Part shown: positions 1 through 9,387 of the stretch, piece by piece | Layout of the letters: each line of letters opens with the position of its first letter | How positions within the stretch are numbered: the first letter of the stretch is position 1 | Program-made: the position numbers and the translations under genes | The notes under the pieces: model-generated | What the model saw: the letters and a program-made list of their open reading frames with translations, nothing else | Databases searched by the model: none | What the model was told of the DNA's origin: nothing | Assembly: GCA_009772895.1 (NCBI GenBank) | Contig: WOUP01000003.1 | Coordinates: 248,001 to 312,000 of the forward strand | Direction of reading: 5' to 3' | Length of the DNA stretch: 64,000 nucleotides | From: Puniceicoccaceae bacterium 5H | GTDB taxonomy: Bacteria; Verrucomicrobiota; Verrucomicrobiia; Opitutales; Oceanipulchritudinaceae

Positions 1-1
1 C

Positions 2-415
2 GCCATCGCGCTCTTCTTCTTCGCCTTCACCACGATGATGGCCTACTACTACTACGCCGAGACCAACATCGCCTACCTGATCAAGAACCCCGCGGTGCGC
101 AAGGTCGCGATCCTGGCGACGCGTTTCGTTTTCCTCGGCATCATCGTCTACAGCTCCACCCGTACCGCCGCGACGGCCTGGGCGATGGGCGATGTCGGCG
201 TCGGCCTCACGGCGTGGCTCAACTTCATCGCCATCCTGCTCTTGCGCAAGCCGGCCCTCGAGTGTCTGAAGGATTACGAGCGCCAGCGGGCCGCAGGCCA
301 GGAACCCGTCTACAGCCCAACAGCGCTCGGCCACCACAACGCCACCTACTGGGTCGAACTGGAAGCCAGCGAAGCCGACGACACCGCGGTCGAAGAAGCG
401 TCGGCGGCGGGCTGA
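2..415 (+). CDS. Sodium:alanine/glycine symporter (AGCS family), C-terminal part
   Basis: The reading frame is open from base 2, so only the last 137 residues of a longer membrane protein are present. It begins in a hydrophobic helix ending in MAYYYYAETN, continues through a second helix (FVFLGIIVYSS) and a third around GDVGVGLTAWLNFIAILLL, and ends in a polar tail with KPALECLKDYERQ. This pattern, including the GD-GVGL-AWLN and KPAL-LKDYE blocks, is the usual C-terminus of AGCS sodium-coupled alanine/glycine importers of the inner membrane. The remainder lies upstream of the window. Its last 70 bases overlap the end of the convergent GH2 gene. The family call rests only on the C-terminal fragment. 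Confidence 0.8.
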   Translation, partial: AIALFFFAFTTMMAYYYYAETNIAYLIKNPAVRKVAILATRFVFLGIIVYSSTRTAATAWAMGDVGVGLTAWLNFIAILLLRKPALECLKDYERQRAAGQEPVYSPTALGHHNATYWVELEASEADDTAVEEASAAG

Positions 416-3387
416 TCCGCCGCCATCGTCCGGCTTTCGGCGTTGTAGGCCTGCACGGCCAGGGCGGGCTTTGCGGGCAGGTCGGCGGGGGCAACTCTGG
501 CCGTGACGGTCACCGTCTCGCCGGGCAGCAGGTGCAGGTAGTTGTCGCTCCAGTAGGTGGGCAGCACCTCCAGCTGCGTGGCGGCGTCGATCAGCTTCAG
601 GCGGGTGAGCAGGGCGACGTTCTGGCCCTGGTTGCGCACCGTCACCGCAAAGGTGCCGTCGCCGGTCGGCTGCCAGGAGAGATCGAGTTCGGCCGGAGGC
701 AGCTGGTTCAGCACCGTGTAATCGCTGTCGGGGTGGACCCAGTAGACGTTGCGGGACAAGATCTGCCCATCGCTGTCCACCAGCTTCAACGCGACAAAGC
801 GGAAGCCTTCGCCCAGCGCGAGCGGTTCGGTCTGCAGCTTGCTCTCCGGTGCGACGGATACGGTGCGTTTGAGGGAGCCGGCGCTGCTGGCGTCCGCCTT
901 CAAGACCTCCGCCTCGAGGTGCACGTCTTGCAGGGCCGCATCGGTGCGATTGAGCACGGTGAGGGTCAAGTCGTCGCGGTTCAGCTGGATGTGCACCGGC
1001 TCTGCGGCCTTGCGCACCGCATAAAGGCCCGCATTGGGCTGCAGATACCAGTCGGTGAGCTGCCAGACGAGGCTCGGCCAACTGGAGTTGTATTTCCAGA
1101 GCGAAAAGCCCGTCACGCCGTCCCATAACTGCTTGTTCAAGGCCTCGATGGCCGCCCGGTAGACGTCGTAGTTCACCAGTTGGGCCTTTTGGGCGTATGC
1201 GCGCACGCCCTCCACGCCGGTGGCTTCGAGCTGGCCGTAGCTGCGGCGCAGGATGTCGTCGTAGTGGGAGAACTTGCGCGTGTCTTCGGTCCGGTCGACC
1301 GCGTCGTGCAGCGCCCAGGCGGTGTCGAGCGGATAGCGACCCTCGGCCCATTCCGTGGGCGGCAGTTGCAGGAATTTCACCATGCTCTCAAACTCCGGCA
1401 CGCCGCTGGGCCCGACCTCGCTGTTGAAGCCGGTCAGCTTTTTGTGGCCGAAGTAGGCCTGCGGATCCAGATTGTCGTAAGGTCCCCCGCCGGTCAGTCC
1501 GTCGTTGTTGGAAGCCGGCAGGTAAAAGCGACCGCCGTGCGGGTCGAACTGCGGCAGGATGGTCTGGGTCAATAGCTCCTCCCGCGGATTGACGCCCTCG
1601 TTGCCGCCACACCAGATAAAGAGCGAGGGGTGGTTGCGGTATTTCTTCACGATGTCGATCGAGGCCGCGCGGAAGAGGTCCTCCGGCGGGCGTAGATCGG
1701 GATCGTTCCTGAAGGTGCCCCAGTAGTCGTTGAGGAAGTCCTGCTGGATCAGCATGCCGTGGCGATCCGCTGCATCGTAAAAGGCCTGGGGCGGGGCGCC
1801 GGTGGGGCCCCAGACGCGCAGGAAGTTGAGCCCGGCCTGTTTGGCCAACAGGATCTCCTGCTCGTAGCGCTCGGCGTTCCAGGTCAGCATCATGTCGATC
1901 ACCCAGTTGCCGCCGCGCGCGTAGATCTCGCGCCCGTTGACCTTGAAGAGGCGGCTGGTCTCGCCCATTTCCGTCTCGATCTTGCGGATGCCGAAGTGCG
2001 TCTGCTCGCGGTCGCCGTTGTCGAGCTGCGCCTGCACGTGATAGAGGTGCTGCGGCCCGTATTCCGCTGGCCACCAGAGCTTCGGATGCGCCAGGTGCAA
2101 CGCTGCCTCGTCGTCGCCCTGCCACACGAGGTGTTGCGTCTGCTCCGGCTCCAGCTTGTAAGGCTGCTCCAGGGTGATCGTTTCGCCGTCGTCGTCTGCG
2201 ATCTCGAGCTGCAGGGTGCCTGCGCGCGTTTCGGCGGCATGGTTGACCAGATCGAGCGCGAGGTAGAGATCCGCCTGCGTGGGCTGCAATTCCAGATCGG
2301 CGGCCGCGTAGAGATCGCGGATTTCCACCTCCGGCGTGGCGCTCAGATAGACGTCTTCCGTCAGGCCGATGTCGCGATCGCGCACCGGGGGCTGCCAGTC
2401 CCAGCCAATCGCGTCCCACTTGGTGTAATTGAGGCTGATCTTGCCGTCCGGCCCCATGTTGGTGCCCGGGTGCCCCAGCGGGCCCTCCGGCTCCAGCGCG
2501 GGCTCGGCCGGGACATCGAGCGGGTGCACCGCGACCGCGATATACGCGGGCTGCCCCGGCTGCACGTAGGGCGTCACGTCGAAGCGGAACTGGCGCTCCA
2601 TGCCCGCTACCTCCTTGGCTTTTCCGATCTGTTGACCATTGATCCAGACATCGGCGCGGTAGTTGAGCTCGTTGAAGGTCAGCCAGATTTGCTGCCCGGC
2701 GTAATCCTGCGGGACCGCCACCTGGGTGCGAAACCAGTAGGGCGCCGCCCATGGGTTTTTGCCTTCGATGTGGCTATACTCCAGCAGGCCGTAATGCTGG
2801 TTGTAGGCGTCGCTGGCATCGGGGATGCGCATGTTGTTGAGCCCGAAATACGGGTTGGGGTAGACGCCGTTGCGCACCAGGGCGCCGAGCACAGTGGTCG
2901 GCAGCGTCGTCTCATGCCAGCCCTCGACGGCAAAATCCGGGCTCGAGATCGCCTGGCCGCCTTCCTTGATCAAGGCCGACGAGCGGACCTGCCACCCGTC
3001 GCGCAGCAATACTGCATGGTCGGGCAGCGGCTCCAACGGCGCGTCCTCAACCGTGAAATACCCTTGCGGGCCCTCGACGCGCTCTTCCCCGCGAATCGCC
3101 ACGACTCGCCACTGGTGCTCGCCAAACCCGAGCGGGAAGGGCACGTATTGGTTGACGTTGCCCGGCAGCACCTCCGCCCGGTGCCCGTCGATCCATACCT
3201 CCAGCTGGTCGGCTTTGATCGGTGCCCAGGAGAGGGTGGGGGCGTTGTTGGCCAGCGTGCGGCCCGCTTCGGGCGCAAGCGGCTGGGCGGGCGTGAGCGC
3301 CGGCAGGTGGAGCGAGCCGGCGAGCAGGCTGAAGGTCAGCGCGGCGTGACGCCACGAAAAGCCACGGAGGGGGAAACGCAGTTCCAT
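346..3387 (-). CDS. Secreted glycoside hydrolase family 2 enzyme (beta-mannosidase / exo-beta-glucosaminidase type)
   Basis: A 1013-residue exo-acting retaining glycosidase. I start it at the ATG at 3387, because the residues that follow (MELRFPL... to LPALTPAQ) form a signal peptide; an upstream in-frame ATG at 3453 would bury it. The order is an N-terminal fibronectin-like stretch, the GH2 sugar-binding fold (WFRTQVAVP, WINGQQIGKA), an immunoglobulin-like domain, and a TIM barrel. The likely acid/base is Glu597 in WCGGNEG and the likely nucleophile Glu657 in FNSEVGPSG. The Ser-Glu form of the nucleophile motif fits the mannosidase/exo-glucosaminidase branch rather than beta-galactosidases. 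The exact sugar cannot be read from sequence. The C-terminus is Ser/Ala-rich and overlaps the convergent symporter gene by 70 bases. Confidence 0.82.
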   Translation of the reverse strand: MELRFPLRGFSWRHAALTFSLLAGSLHLPALTPAQPLAPEAGRTLANNAPTLSWAPIKADQLEVWIDGHRAEVLPGNVNQYVPFPLGFGEHQWRVVAIRGEERVEGPQGYFTVEDAPLEPLPDHAVLLRDGWQVRSSALIKEGGQAISSPDFAVEGWHETTLPTTVLGALVRNGVYPNPYFGLNNMRIPDASDAYNQHYGLLEYSHIEGKNPWAAPYWFRTQVAVPQDYAGQQIWLTFNELNYRADVWINGQQIGKAKEVAGMERQFRFDVTPYVQPGQPAYIAVAVHPLDVPAEPALEPEGPLGHPGTNMGPDGKISLNYTKWDAIGWDWQPPVRDRDIGLTEDVYLSATPEVEIRDLYAAADLELQPTQADLYLALDLVNHAAETRAGTLQLEIADDDGETITLEQPYKLEPEQTQHLVWQGDDEAALHLAHPKLWWPAEYGPQHLYHVQAQLDNGDREQTHFGIRKIETEMGETSRLFKVNGREIYARGGNWVIDMMLTWNAERYEQEILLAKQAGLNFLRVWGPTGAPPQAFYDAADRHGMLIQQDFLNDYWGTFRNDPDLRPPEDLFRAASIDIVKKYRNHPSLFIWCGGNEGVNPREELLTQTILPQFDPHGGRFYLPASNNDGLTGGGPYDNLDPQAYFGHKKLTGFNSEVGPSGVPEFESMVKFLQLPPTEWAEGRYPLDTAWALHDAVDRTEDTRKFSHYDDILRRSYGQLEATGVEGVRAYAQKAQLVNYDVYRAAIEALNKQLWDGVTGFSLWKYNSSWPSLVWQLTDWYLQPNAGLYAVRKAAEPVHIQLNRDDLTLTVLNRTDAALQDVHLEAEVLKADASSAGSLKRTVSVAPESKLQTEPLALGEGFRFVALKLVDSDGQILSRNVYWVHPDSDYTVLNQLPPAELDLSWQPTGDGTFAVTVRNQGQNVALLTRLKLIDAATQLEVLPTYWSDNYLHLLPGETVTVTARVAPADLPAKPALAVQAYNAESRTMAADQPAADASSTAVSSASLASSSTQ

Positions 3388-3583
3388 CAAGGTCGGTTTG
3401 GGTTCTGGAGTTGCAGACCGGGAGGCTGGCGCCCGGTGTAGGGGTCTCGTCACTATACACCCTTCCGCCCTGCCGGGGTATGAGATCGCCGGCCATCGAT
3501 ATAAGACCCCTTGGCGCGAGACGGCACGGTCTACACACTTTGATACTGCAAAGCCGCCCCCGACTGTGCCACAGTGGCGGTTT

Positions 3584-5380
3584 ATGCTCTCAGTCCGGAA
3601 GGTAAAACTCAGCTATGGTGGCCCGCCGCTGCTCGACGAAGTGTCGTTCGAGCTGGGGAAGCAGGAGCGCGTGTGCATCGTCGGCCGCAACGGCACCGGC
3701 AAGTCCACCCTGCTCAAGATCGTCGCTGGACGCGTGCCGCCGGACGCGGGAGAGACCTACCTGCCTACGGGGCGCAATCTCGCCTTTCTCCCGCAGGAGA
3801 TCCCCGACCACCACGGCACGGTGGAGGAGATCGTCACTGGCGGCCTGGACGGCCTCGAATTGCCGGAGTGGGACGTGGCGACCAAGGTCGAGCGCACGCT
3901 GGAACGCATGGAGCTGGACGGCGCAGTGCGCTACGAGCACCTGTCCGCCGGGCTCAAGCGCCGGGTGTTGCTGGCCCGTGGCGTGGTGACCGATCCCGAC
4001 CTGTTGCTGCTCGATGAGCCGACGAATCACCTCGATATCGAGTCGATCGCCTGGCTCGAGCGCTTCCTGCGGGAGTTCCCGGGCGCGCTGCTCTTCATCA
4101 CGCACGATCGCGTGTTTCTGCAAAACGTCGCCACCCGCATCCTGGACCTCGACCGGGGGCAGCTGACGAGCTGGGATTGCGACTACACCACCTACCTGCA
4201 GCGCAAGGAGGAATGGCTGGCGGGCGAAGCGAAGCAGCAGGAGAATTTCGACAAGAAGCTGGCGCAGGAAGAAGCGTGGATCCGCCAGGGCATCCAGGCC
4301 CGCCGCACGCGCAACGAGGGTCGGGTGCGCGCGCTCAAGAAGATGCGCGTGGAGCACCGCGAACGCCGTCAGAAGGCCGGCAACGTGCACCTTGAGATCG
4401 AGCAGGCCCAGCGCTCCGGCATGAAGGTCATCGCTGCGGAGGACGTGACCTACGCCTACGACGGCCTGCCGATCATCATGGACTTCAGCGTCGCGATCTC
4501 GCGCGGGGACCGTATCGGCATTGTCGGGCCCAATGGCGCAGGCAAATCCACTTTGCTCAAGCTGCTACTCGGCCAGCTGTCGCCCGATTCCGGCACGGTC
4601 GAGCACGGCACGTCGCTCCAGGTCGCGTATTTCGACCAGACGCGCGAGATTCTGGACGAAAAGGCCACCGTGCGCGATACCATCGCCCAGGGCCATGAAT
4701 GGGTCGAGATCAACGGCCGCCGCATCCACGTGATGCGCTACCTCAGCGATTTTCTGTTCCCGCCCGACCGCGCACAGAGCCCCGTGGGCATGCTCTCCGG
4801 CGGCGAGCGCAATCGCCTGTTGCTGGCGCGCATCTTCACCCGGCCGTGCAACGTGCTGGTGATGGACGAGCCGACCAACGATCTCGACCTCGAGACGCTG
4901 GAACTGCTCGAAGACATGCTGGCCACCTATGGCGGCACCCTGTTGCTGGTGAGCCACGACCGTGCCTTCCTCGACAACGTCGTGACCGAGCTGCTGGTGC
5001 TCGAGGGCAACGGCATCGTGCAGACGTATGTGGGCGGTTATCAGGACTACCTGCAGCAAAAAGCCGAGGCCCGACGCTGGGAAGCACAGCGTGCGCAGGC
5101 CGCCAAGCCCAAGTCCACCGCCGGCGGCAAGCCGCCCAAGCCACGCAAGTTCCTCAACCGCGAGCGGTGGGAGCTCGAGCGCTTGCCGGGCGAGATCGAG
5201 GCCCTGGAGGACGAACAGGCGCAGTTGACCGAAGAGCTGGGCAACCCGCAGCTCTACACCGACAAGCCCGAGCGCGTGCCCGAGATCCAGGAGCGCATGA
5301 AGGCGATCGAGGCCGAGCTGGCGACCAAATACGCCCGTTGGGAAGAACTGGAGCAGCTGCAGGAAGAGCTCGAAGGCTAG
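3584..5380 (+). CDS. uup: ABC-F family ATPase, Uup type
   Basis: A 598-residue soluble protein with two ABC nucleotide-binding domains and no membrane segment. Domain 1 has Walker A GRNGTGKST, a degenerate signature LSAGLKRR and Walker B LLLLDEPTNHLD. Domain 2 has GPNGAGKST, LSGGERNR and LVMDEPTNDLD. A linker rich in Lys/Arg joins them, and a C-terminal region of about 80 residues (RFLNRERWELERL, then EIQERMKAIEAEL) looks like the coiled coil of Uup. ABC-F proteins act on ribosomes or on DNA rather than in transport; Uup is linked to transposon excision precision and ribosome function in E. coli. The ATG at 3584 is chosen because the conserved fold starts with it. It diverges from the GH2 gene and converges on acr3 with only six bases between. 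Confidence 0.88.
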   Translation: MLSVRKVKLSYGGPPLLDEVSFELGKQERVCIVGRNGTGKSTLLKIVAGRVPPDAGETYLPTGRNLAFLPQEIPDHHGTVEEIVTGGLDGLELPEWDVATKVERTLERMELDGAVRYEHLSAGLKRRVLLARGVVTDPDLLLLDEPTNHLDIESIAWLERFLREFPGALLFITHDRVFLQNVATRILDLDRGQLTSWDCDYTTYLQRKEEWLAGEAKQQENFDKKLAQEEAWIRQGIQARRTRNEGRVRALKKMRVEHRERRQKAGNVHLEIEQAQRSGMKVIAAEDVTYAYDGLPIIMDFSVAISRGDRIGIVGPNGAGKSTLLKLLLGQLSPDSGTVEHGTSLQVAYFDQTREILDEKATVRDTIAQGHEWVEINGRRIHVMRYLSDFLFPPDRAQSPVGMLSGGERNRLLLARIFTRPCNVLVMDEPTNDLDLETLELLEDMLATYGGTLLLVSHDRAFLDNVVTELLVLEGNGIVQTYVGGYQDYLQQKAEARRWEAQRAQAAKPKSTAGGKPPKPRKFLNRERWELERLPGEIEALEDEQAQLTEELGNPQLYTDKPERVPEIQERMKAIEAELATKYARWEELEQLQEELEG

Positions 5381-5386
5381 ACGACG

Positions 5387-6460
5387 TTATGTTGTAAACC
5401 AGCGTCGGCGGAGCCAGAAGGCGGCGTTGACGAGGGCGATCATGACGGGGACTTCGACCAGCGGGCCAATCACCGCGGCAAAGGCGGCGCCGGAGCCGAG
5501 CCCGAAGACGCCGACCGCCACGGCGATGGCCAGCTCGAAGTTGTTGCTGGCTGCCGTGAAGGACAGAGTGGTGCTCTGCCGGTAGTCGGCGCCGACCAGT
5601 CTGCCCATGCCGAAGCTGAGGAAAAACATCAGCAGGAAGTAGATCGTCAGCGGGAGGGCGATACGCAGCACGTCGCCCGGCAGCGAAAGGATGCGGTCGC
5701 CCTTGAGGCTGAACATGAGTACGATCGTGAACAGCAGCGCCACCAGCGTGAGCGGGCTGATGCGGGGGATGAACCGGCTTTCATACCAGTCGCGACCTTT
5801 CAGCTTCAGGCCGATCCAGCGGGTCAGCATGCCGGCGAGGAAGGGGATGCCGAGGTAGATGAAGACGCTCTGCGCCACCTCACCCATCGTGATGGCGACG
5901 ACTTGACCTTCCAGCCCGAGCATGGGCGGCAAAAAGGAGAGAAAGCACCATGCGTAGACGCTGAAAAACAGGATTTGGAAGACGCTGTTGAAGGCGACCA
6001 GGGCCGCCGCGTATTCGTTGTCTCCCTCCGCCAGTTCGTTCCAGACGATGACCATCGCGATGCAGCGGGCGAGGCCGATCAGGATGACGCCCGTCATGTA
6101 TTCCGGGTAGTCGCGCAGGAAGAGCACCGCCAATGCAAACATGAGCACGGGCCCGATCAGCCAGTTTTGCACCAGCGAGAGGGCCAACACGCGCACATTG
6201 CGCAGCACCTTTGGCAGTTCCTCGTAACGCACCTTGGCCAACGGCGGATACATCATCAGGATCAGCCCGATCGCAATCGGCAGATTGGTCGTGCCGACGT
6301 GGGCGGATTCGATGAGGCGCGAGACGCCGGGCGCCAGCGCGCCCAGGACCACGCCCAATGCCATCGCCAGAAAGATCCAGAGCGTAAGGAAACGGTCGAG
6401 CAGTCCCAGCGATTTGCGGCATGGCGCACAAGTGGGATAGGGCGCAGGTTCGTCGCTCAT
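5387..6460 (-). CDS. acr3: Arsenite efflux permease, ACR3 family
   Basis: A 357-residue inner-membrane protein with about ten hydrophobic segments. The ACR3 hallmark [13 protein letters not shown], containing the cysteine essential for arsenite transport in characterised members, is visible about 140 residues in, and [12 protein letters not shown] lies near the end. It expels As(III) using the proton motive force. The start codon overlaps the arsC stop by four bases (ATGA), so the two are translationally coupled and arsC is upstream. The N-terminus carries a Cys-Ala-Pro-Cys stretch that could contact metalloid. No ArsR-type repressor gene lies nearby. Confidence 0.92.
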   Translation of the reverse strand: MSDEPAPYPTCAPCRKSLGLLDRFLTLWIFLAMALGVVLGALAPGVSRLIESAHVGTTNLPIAIGLILMMYPPLAKVRYEELPKVLRNVRVLALSLVQNWLIGPVLMFALAVLFLRDYPEYMTGVILIGLARCIAMVIVWNELAEGDNEYAAALVAFNSVFQILFFSVYAWCFLSFLPPMLGLEGQVVAITMGEVAQSVFIYLGIPFLAGMLTRWIGLKLKGRDWYESRFIPRISPLTLVALLFTIVLMFSLKGDRILSLPGDVLRIALPLTIYFLLMFFLSFGMGRLVGADYRQSTTLSFTAASNNFELAIAVAVGVFGLGSGAAFAAVIGPLVEVPVMIALVNAAFWLRRRWFTT

Positions 6461-6900
6461 GCCTTTGCCTCCAGCGCCTGGCGATAGCCCGCCGCGTAGG
6501 CCTCGAATACGAGGCGGATCTGGTCACGCACTTCACGAAAAACGTTCATCACGGCCGCATCGTCACCGCTGGCGTGGGCCGGGTCGTCAAAGCCCCAGTG
6601 GTAGCGGTGGGCTTGGCCGGGAAAGGTCGGGCAGGCGGCCTCGGCGTTGCCGCAGACGGTGATGACCGTATCGACGCCTGCGTCGAGGAACTGATCCAGG
6701 TGCTTGGAGCGGTGTTGGCTCACATCGATCCCGACCTCCCGCATCGCCTCGAGGGCTTTGGGGTGGACGTAGCCAGCGGGGTGGGAGCCCGCGCTACGCA
6801 CGTCGAGGATGTCACCGGCGGCGGCGCGCAGGAAGCCTTCCGCCATATGGCTACGGCACGAGTTGCCCGTGCAGAGAATCAGGACCAGCGGACGTTTCAT
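6457..6900 (-). CDS. arsC: Arsenate reductase, thioredoxin-coupled (LMW phosphatase fold)
   Basis: 147 residues, the normal length for the family. The P-loop CTGNSCR (Cys10 to Arg16) is the low-molecular-weight protein tyrosine phosphatase motif. Cys83 and Cys90, in [11 protein letters not shown], match the second and third redox cysteines of the Staphylococcus pI258-type arsenate reductases, so reduction of As(V) to As(III) should run through a Cys10-Cys83-Cys90 relay and thioredoxin. It is the first gene of the arsC-acr3 pair, and its stop overlaps the acr3 start. A phosphatase role is less likely because the redox cysteines are intact. Confidence 0.93.
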   Translation of the reverse strand: MKRPLVLILCTGNSCRSHMAEGFLRAAAGDILDVRSAGSHPAGYVHPKALEAMREVGIDVSQHRSKHLDQFLDAGVDTVITVCGNAEAACPTFPGQAHRYHWGFDDPAHASGDDAAVMNVFREVRDQIRLVFEAYAAGYRQALEAKA

Positions 6901-6948
6901 CGACTCAAGGACTGACGAAAATCCGGCCCAGCGTCAATTGGAATATTC

Positions 6949-6958
6949 ACCTTGAGGT
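6949..6958. promoter_or_regulatory. Palindrome upstream of arsC, candidate operator
   Basis: ACCTTGAGGT is a dyad (ACCT-TG-AGGT) in an A/T-rich stretch 49 bases before the arsC start and 86 bases before the divergent sigma gene. It is the only clear dyad in the arsC promoter region. That ArsR or another repressor binds it is inference only. Confidence 0.25.
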
Positions 6959-7043
6959 ATATTAACTATCCGGAGCTTGGTCGCCCCCTGAATAGGCTTG
7001 TGCAGCCCCTCTCCGATACCTAGGCTCTTGAGTTTAATTCTGG

Positions 7044-7616
7044 ATGGATGCGTTACCGGACATCGAGCTTTGGTCCAGGATCAGGAATGCTGATGCTGCG
7101 GCCCTGGAGCTCCTGTTTACCCGCCACTATGAGCGGCTTTGCGCCTTTGCTACTCGCATTGTGAGAAAACCGGACGTGGCGGAGGAAGTCGTCTCGGATG
7201 TATTTGTAAACGTCTGGGAGAAGAGGCGCAAACTCAACATCCAGACAAATGTGCGCGCCTACCTCTACACTGCCGTGCGCAACCGGTGCCTGAATCAGCT
7301 CGCCAGCCGACGCAACGCCTACGAATCGATCGACGACCAGGCGGAGCAGGTAGTCGACCAACGCCATGATGCGGCGCAAGGCATGGTGCAGAAAGAGGTG
7401 GTGGCCGAGGTGGAAGCCATGATCCAGAGCATGCCGCCCCGACGCCAGCTGATCTTCCGCATGAGCCGGATCGATGGCCTGAAATACAAGGAGATCGCCC
7501 AGATTCTCGAGATCTCGGTCAACACGGTGCAAAACCAGATGGTCGAGGCGGTGCGCCATATCGCCAGTTTTTACGACCCGGATGCGCTGCGCTCGACGGT
7601 GCGCGATTCGGGCTAA
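7044..7616 (+). CDS. ECF-type RNA polymerase sigma factor
   Basis: 190 residues containing sigma region 2 (LFTRHYERLCAFATRIV, then AEEVVSDVFVNVW and the Asn-Arg-Cys-Leu-Asn segment) and sigma region 4 (MPPRRQLIFRMSRIDGLKYKEIAQIL, then SVNTVQNQM). The short linker and lack of regions 1 and 3 make it an extracytoplasmic-function sigma of the FecI-like group that is often controlled by FecR. The gene stands alone between divergent arsC and convergent alkaline phosphatase. The only FecR in the window lies about 15 kb away, at the far end of the phosphatase/TonB locus, so they may be partners, though separated. No Shine-Dalgarno is visible. Confidence 0.9.
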   Translation: MDALPDIELWSRIRNADAAALELLFTRHYERLCAFATRIVRKPDVAEEVVSDVFVNVWEKRRKLNIQTNVRAYLYTAVRNRCLNQLASRRNAYESIDDQAEQVVDQRHDAAQGMVQKEVVAEVEAMIQSMPPRRQLIFRMSRIDGLKYKEIAQILEISVNTVQNQMVEAVRHIASFYDPDALRSTVRDSG

Positions 7617-7620
7617 GGAA

Positions 7621-7642
7621 AAGGCTCCCCGGAGGGAGCCTT
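7621..7642. terminator. Hairpin between convergent sigma and phosphatase genes
   Basis: AAGGCTCCC and GGGAGCCTT form a perfect nine-base stem around a CGGA loop, four bases after the sigma stop and nine bases beyond the phosphatase stop. There is no long T run on either strand, so it is a plausible but not textbook bidirectional terminator. Confidence 0.6.
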
Positions 7643-7651
7643 GAGCGTGGG

Positions 7652-9052
7652 TTAAAGGGCCATTACGTCACGGATGACGTGGTGGAGTTGCCAGTTTTCC
7701 AGGTAGGCGGGGATGGCCTCGCTGCCCGGGCCCCAGGTCGCCAGTTCCACGAGGTCGCCGGTGTGGTTATGCGTGGTCCAGTTGACGGCGTAGTAGTCAT
7801 AGAGCGGGTTGCGCAAGTAGATGCCCAGCAGTTGTGGGTCCCCCTGCCAGGCACGGAACGCTTGCTCCATCTGGTCTTGCAGTTGGTCCGAAGGCTCCAT
7901 GCCCCAGTTCTCGACCAGCTGGCGGCGCAGTTCGCCCGGCGTGGCGTCCTTGGGGGCGTTGTCCGCCAGGTATTCGTAGCTGTGCCGGGTCTTGCCCAGG
8001 CGCATGAACATCGGCGTGGAGAGGTTGTAGTCGTGCCCGTAGCCGTTGACGACAAACCCTCCGGTGCCGTGGTCGGTGGTGACGATGACCAGCGTGTCTT
8101 CGTTTTCTTCGGCAAAGCGGCGACCGAGGGCGATACAGCGGTCGAACTCCATTTGCTCCGGGAGGATCGCGGCCGGGTCGTTGTTGTGGGCGGCGTGGTC
8201 CACCCGGCCCGCTTCGACCTGCAGGAGAAAGCCCTCCTTGCTGCCCTTGAGGCGGTCGAGCGCGACCGTCATCATTTCCTCGAGAGAGGGCGTCACGCGG
8301 TCGATCTCGCTGTCGTGCAGGCGGTCGATCATGTAGGGCACGTGGCTATTGGAGAAGGTGCCGAGCAGCTTGCCCTTGGCCTTGCGCGTTTGGGCCAGTT
8401 CATCGCGCGTGCGCACCACCGTGTAGTCTTGCTTGCGCGCCTGGGCAAACACGTCCTTGCCATCCTTGCGTTTGGCAGGGTCGAAGTGACGCGAACCGCC
8501 ACCGAGCAGCACATCCACCTCGCGCTGCAAGTATTGCTCGGCGATGTCGTCTTCCATGTCGCGGTGGATGACGTTGGTGGCAAAGCCGGCGGGCGTTGCG
8601 TGCGTGATGCGGGCGGTGGTCACCAGGCCCAGCTTCTTGCCGGCCTGGCGCCCGTAGGTGTAGAGCGGTGTGAGCTCCTTGCCGTCGGCGTCGACGTTGA
8701 TGCGGCGGTTCGGGATGCGCTTGCCACCGCCCCAGGAGCTGGAGGCGGCCGCGGAGTCGGTCACGATGCTGCTGGCGGAGTGGGTCTCCATCAGGCTGCG
8801 GCGGGCCACCGCGTCGCTGTAGAGGTGCATCCACTGTGAATCGCGGTCCTGGGTCTTGTTCAGCCAGGTGTTGGTGGCGGCGAGGGTGCCGTTGGTCATG
8901 CCGTCCACGACCAGAAAGATCAGGTTCTTGGCCTTCGCGCGCCCGCTGGTGATGGCGGGGGCGGCACCGAGCCGGGAAGCGCCCAGCAGCAAGCTGCCGA
9001 GCCCGGTGGCCTGGAGAAAGTGGCGGCGGGAGAATTTGTGTGTCTTCGACAT
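7652..9052 (-). CDS. Alkaline phosphatase (PhoA-type), Tat-exported
   Basis: 466 residues from the ATG at 9052, which is chosen because a twin-arginine signal (SRRHFLQATG, then a hydrophobic stretch LGSLLLGASRLGAA) follows directly. A metal-binding VVDGMT motif follows. The nucleophile is Ser100 in VTDSAAAS. Later metal ligands sit in EAGRVDHAAHNND and in VIVTTDHGTGG. The enzyme hydrolyses phosphomonoesters in the periplasm or outside the cell, releasing phosphate. Tat export suggests that it folds with its metals in the cytoplasm. It is the first of four genes in this locus linked to phosphoester breakdown or uptake. Confidence 0.92.
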   Translation of the reverse strand: MSKTHKFSRRHFLQATGLGSLLLGASRLGAAPAITSGRAKAKNLIFLVVDGMTNGTLAATNTWLNKTQDRDSQWMHLYSDAVARRSLMETHSASSIVTDSAAASSSWGGGKRIPNRRINVDADGKELTPLYTYGRQAGKKLGLVTTARITHATPAGFATNVIHRDMEDDIAEQYLQREVDVLLGGGSRHFDPAKRKDGKDVFAQARKQDYTVVRTRDELAQTRKAKGKLLGTFSNSHVPYMIDRLHDSEIDRVTPSLEEMMTVALDRLKGSKEGFLLQVEAGRVDHAAHNNDPAAILPEQMEFDRCIALGRRFAEENEDTLVIVTTDHGTGGFVVNGYGHDYNLSTPMFMRLGKTRHSYEYLADNAPKDATPGELRRQLVENWGMEPSDQLQDQMEQAFRAWQGDPQLLGIYLRNPLYDYYAVNWTTHNHTGDLVELATWGPGSEAIPAYLENWQLHHVIRDVMAL

Positions 9053-9387
9053 CGGGAAGAGGGTGGGGGAGCCATCCGTTCTGATGGCGCGCTCAAGTTC
9101 GTGTTGCTGAGGCCCGGACGCGGAGGGTCGAGCTGCGAGTCGGACCTTCGCGTCATGCTGGGGCCAGAAGAAGTACAGTGGGGATTTTGACGGATCTTCT
9201 GGGTTTAAGACGATCCAGGCTAGAATAGCGAATCGGCCATGTCGAGATGCCCCAGTGGCCACAAATGTTAAATACGCTTAACGTCTTTGTGTCGTTTTTG
9301 TGGCATCGGTGCGGCTGGTGGCACACGGGAGCCCGGCGCCGTGGGCGCGGGCTCCGTGCGGAGGCGACAATCAGGACCGCCAACGTC
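9053..9387. other. Gene-free interval upstream of the alkaline phosphatase
   Basis: 335 bases with no credible gene on either strand. It must hold the phosphatase promoter, but no clear -35/-10 pair or Pho-box repeat stands out. A GC-rich hairpin with a one-base bulge (9324-9335 with 9348-9358) sits about 30 bases after the end of the long phosphoesterase gene and may mark its transcript end, although no T run follows. Confidence 0.5.

Noticed and set aside
1388-2752. A 454-codon frame on the same strand as the GH2 gene
   Set aside because: It is a shifted frame inside the GH2 gene, rich in Arg/Ala/Gly, and the GH2 catalytic motifs are in the other frame. No frameshift is needed.
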